From positions 1 through 8,827 of the forward strand of contig DKND01000127.1 of NCBI GenBank assembly GCA_002470605.1: a stretch of DNA of 8,827 nt, given 5' to 3'. The notes below the pieces were generated by a model that had not been told where the DNA came from, searched no databases, and saw only the letters and a list, made by a program, of their open reading frames with translations. Source of the stretch: Opitutia bacterium UBA7397 (GTDB lineage Bacteria; Verrucomicrobiota; Verrucomicrobiia; Opitutales; UBA953). Shown here one piece after another: positions 6,735 to 8,827 of this stretch; the first letter of the stretch is position 1; each line of letters starts with the position of its first letter. A program made the translations under genes and the position numbers.

Positions 6735-8827
6735 ATGTCCGAGAAATCTTCTAAAAAAACCGCAGGCAAGCCTGCAAAAGCAGCCCCAGCCAAAACTGGT
6801 GCCACCAAGGCACCCGTGAAGGCCGTCGCTAAGGCCGCACCCGCCAAGGCTGCCCCGGCGAAGCATGCGCCCGTCAAGGCTGCAATCGTCAAAGCCGGAG
6901 TTAAAGCGCCGCTTAAGTCTCCCGTTGCGACTAAAGTAATACCGGCAACGAAGCCCACCTCCGCCAAGGCCATCCCCATCAAAGCCTCCACGAATAAGGT
7001 CATCCCTATCGCTAAACCCGTCGCCCCCAAGACCGTGGTCAACAACGTACCGATCAAGCCCGCCACCAAAGCGGCTCCAGCCTTGAAGCCGACGAACAAC
7101 CCGACCGTCAGTCGCGACATCAACGAGAAAGTCCAGCAGCTCGTCGTGCTGTCGAAGAAAAACGGGTACGTAACCGTTCAGAACATCAACGAAATCATTC
7201 CTGACAGCGCCACCGACCCAGAATTGATCGAGAATATCATGAACATTCTCGACAACCTCGACATCAAATTGCTCGACGAAGACGAAGTTGAAACTTACCG
7301 CAAAAAAGTCGAAGACTCCGAAGAAGAAGCCGCCCGCACCGTACCGGCAGATGCGCCGTATGACCCATTCAACGTCTACCTGAAGCAAATGGGCCACAAG
7401 CCCCTGCTCACCCGGGAACAAGAGGTCGAGATCTCCAAGCGCATCGAAGACGCCGAACTACGTGCCCAGGAATTCCTTTTCTCCATCTGGCTCACGCTTC
7501 CCTACCAACTTGACCTGGCGCTTAAGGTGCTGCGCAAAGAAGAACGCTTCGATAAAGTCGTCATCGATAAGAAGGTCGAATCCCGTGACGCGTATTACAA
7601 GATGCTCCCCAAGGCGACCGAGGAATGCTCCAAGCTCCGTGATCGGCTCGATAAGGGTTGGCAGAAATACCTCAACGAAACCGACGAAGCCAAGCGCCCC
7701 AAGCTGCGCGATGCTTATCGCAAGCTCGAACTCGCCGGCAAAGAAGGCTGTAAGGACATTCTGCGTAAGTTCTGCTTCAAGATGAAGCTTTTCGAAGAAT
7801 GGTTGGAACTCCCGGACATCAAGGGAGACATCGAAGATTCCCGTAATCTCATTGAACCAACCATCGTCGCCCGCGGTCCGGTCCGAGCCAAGCTTGCTCG
7901 CAAGCCCGAGATTTCAGCCTCTCGCTCCCGCGAGATCGAACTTCGCTGGCGCCTCACGCCGGCTGAATTGATCCTGATGTCTCGCAATGTGCGCAAGCAC
8001 CTTGACGAAGCGCAACGGGCTAAGACCGAAATGGTCGAACATAATCTTCGTCTGGTGATTTCCATCGCCAAGAAATACCAGAACCGCGGCCTGCTTTTCA
8101 CGGACCTGATCCAAGAAGGTAACATGGGCCTAGTGAAGGCCGTCGAGAAATTCGAATACCGCCGCGGTTACAAATTCTCAACCTACGCCACCTGGTGGAT
8201 CCGTCAGGCGATTACGCGCTCCATCGCCGACCAAGCCCGGACGATTCGTATCCCGGTGCACATGATCGAAACGCTGAACAAAGTCATGCAAGTCCAGAAG
8301 CAACTCACCCAGGAGCTCGGTCACGAGCCCACCGCCGAAGAAGTAGCCAACGAGATGAACATGGCCATCGATCGCGTCCAACAGATCATGAAGATGGCGC
8401 AACAGCCTATCTCGCTCCAATCTCCGGTCGGCGACGGCGAAGACACTTCGCTGGGCGACTTCATCGAAGACAAGTCAGCTGAAAATCCAAGCGATACGGC
8501 CTCGACCCGCTTGCTACGTGAGAAGATCGATTTCGTCCTCCGCTCCCTGGCCGAACGTGAAAAGGAAGTACTCATCCTGCGCTTCGGCTTGCTCGACGGC
8601 GTCCAACGCACGCTCGAAGAAGTCGGCCGTCACTTTAAAGTCACCCGCGAACGTATTCGTCAGATCGAAGCCAAAGCACTTCGTAAGATGCGCCACCCGA
8701 CCCGGATGCGCCAACTTCAAGGCATGTTCGAAGGCGAGCTCGACACGTCCGGACCTGGCTTCGACCAATTCGTCGCCGAAGATGACAAGCCCGACCAAAC
8801 TCCGGGACTCCTCACCGGCGGCGCGAT
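6735..8827 (+). CDS. rpoD: Primary RNA polymerase sigma factor RpoD (3' partial) with Lys/Ala-rich N-terminal tail
   Basis: RpoD directs RNA polymerase to housekeeping promoters. ATG 6735 opens a frame that runs off the window after 697 residues. Residues 1-124 are a low-complexity Lys/Ala/Pro tail. Region 1.1 follows at ~126-195 (DINEKVQQLVVLSKKNGYVT). Region 1.2 is DPFNVYLKQMG (210-220). A long non-conserved region lies at ~245-425. Region 2 begins at Met433 (EHNLRLVISIAKKY), with -10 recognition and melting in KFSTYATWWIRQAITRSIA from Lys480. Region 3 follows (HEPTAEEVANEM), then region 4.2 from Thr626 (TLEEVGRHFKVTRERIRQIE), the -35-binding helix-turn-helix. Region 1.1 plus the long non-conserved region mark it as the group 1 sigma factor. 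About 40 residues after region 4.2 are visible, an unusual C-terminal extension; the stop lies outside the window. The start lacks a Shine-Dalgarno, and dnaG ends 12 bases upstream. Confidence 0.96.
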   Translation, partial: MSEKSSKKTAGKPAKAAPAKTGATKAPVKAVAKAAPAKAAPAKHAPVKAAIVKAGVKAPLKSPVATKVIPATKPTSAKAIPIKASTNKVIPIAKPVAPKTVVNNVPIKPATKAAPALKPTNNPTVSRDINEKVQQLVVLSKKNGYVTVQNINEIIPDSATDPELIENIMNILDNLDIKLLDEDEVETYRKKVEDSEEEAARTVPADAPYDPFNVYLKQMGHKPLLTREQEVEISKRIEDAELRAQEFLFSIWLTLPYQLDLALKVLRKEERFDKVVIDKKVESRDAYYKMLPKATEECSKLRDRLDKGWQKYLNETDEAKRPKLRDAYRKLELAGKEGCKDILRKFCFKMKLFEEWLELPDIKGDIEDSRNLIEPTIVARGPVRAKLARKPEISASRSREIELRWRLTPAELILMSRNVRKHLDEAQRAKTEMVEHNLRLVISIAKKYQNRGLLFTDLIQEGNMGLVKAVEKFEYRRGYKFSTYATWWIRQAITRSIADQARTIRIPVHMIETLNKVMQVQKQLTQELGHEPTAEEVANEMNMAIDRVQQIMKMAQQPISLQSPVGDGEDTSLGDFIEDKSAENPSDTASTRLLREKIDFVLRSLAEREKEVLILRFGLLDGVQRTLEEVGRHFKVTRERIRQIEAKALRKMRHPTRMRQLQGMFEGELDTSGPGFDQFVAEDDKPDQTPGLLTGGA
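6744..7106 (+). repeat. Low-complexity Lys/Ala/Pro-coding tract of rpoD
   Basis: This tract encodes RpoD residues 4-124. By my count residues 1-124 contain 25 Lys, no Arg or Asp, and one Glu (position 3). Lysines recur about every four to five residues in units such as KAAPAK, KAVAK, KAPVK and later KVIPIAKP, KAIPIKAS. The composition resembles the tails of bacterial histone H1-like and other nucleic-acid-binding proteins and should be disordered. The regular coding composition and the position directly after dnaG support ATG 6735 as the true start, though a later GTG start cannot be excluded. Confidence 0.75.

Noticed and set aside
6654..7421. Long antisense open frame (255 residues) opposite rpoD
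   Set aside because: It mirrors the low-complexity Lys/Ala tract and region 1 of rpoD; its Gly/Phe/Val-rich translation has no domain features and the + strand gene is unambiguous.
1..8827. CRISPR array, insertion sequence, tRNA, rRNA or phage genes
   Set aside because: I saw no regularly spaced repeats, transposase-like frames, cloverleaf sequences or phage genes; four coding genes account for nearly the whole window.

Overview
This 8.8 kb window looks like part of the chromosome of a bacterium in the Verrucomicrobiota, probably near the Opitutae. That placement is inferred from gene content and protein signatures remembered without a search. The strongest pointer is the first gene: an SGNH esterase region, a Pirellula/Verrucomicrobium-type membrane-bound dehydrogenase domain, HEAT-like repeats and a CxxCH heme domain in one polypeptide, an architecture typical of the Planctomycetota-Verrucomicrobiota group. 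All genes are on the + strand and the DNA is moderately GC-rich.

Layout: (1) 1-4014, a very large multidomain secreted or periplasmic c-type cytochrome/dehydrogenase, cut at its 5' end by the window edge. (2) 4014-4715, a small TPR lipoprotein whose ATG overlaps the previous stop codon (TGATG), so the two are probably translationally coupled. (3) 4716-4853, a 138-base gap with a GC-rich hairpin, three TTGACA hexamers and a possible 18-codon leader ORF ending just before the next gene. (4) 4854-6722, dnaG (DNA primase), with an intact TOPRIM site but a zinc-finger region that has lost three of its four metal ligands. (5) 6735 to the window end, rpoD (primary sigma factor), with a Lys/Ala/Pro-rich N-terminal tail of about 124 residues and its 3' end beyond the window.

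dnaG-rpoD, 12 bases apart, is the conserved core of the macromolecular synthesis operon that links replication priming to transcription initiation. No rpsU, the usual upstream partner, is visible. The most interesting non-coding signal lies inside dnaG at 6250-6298. A perfect 11-bp inverted repeat with an all-G 8-base loop overlaps a consensus -35 (TTGACA) placed exactly 17 bp before GATACT. I read it as a candidate internal, possibly repressor-controlled rpoD promoter, comparable in position to the internal rpoD promoters known in E. coli dnaG. The same site contains a G9 run in which loss or gain of one base would separate the primase core from its helicase-binding domain. No mobile element, CRISPR array, tRNA or rRNA is visible.
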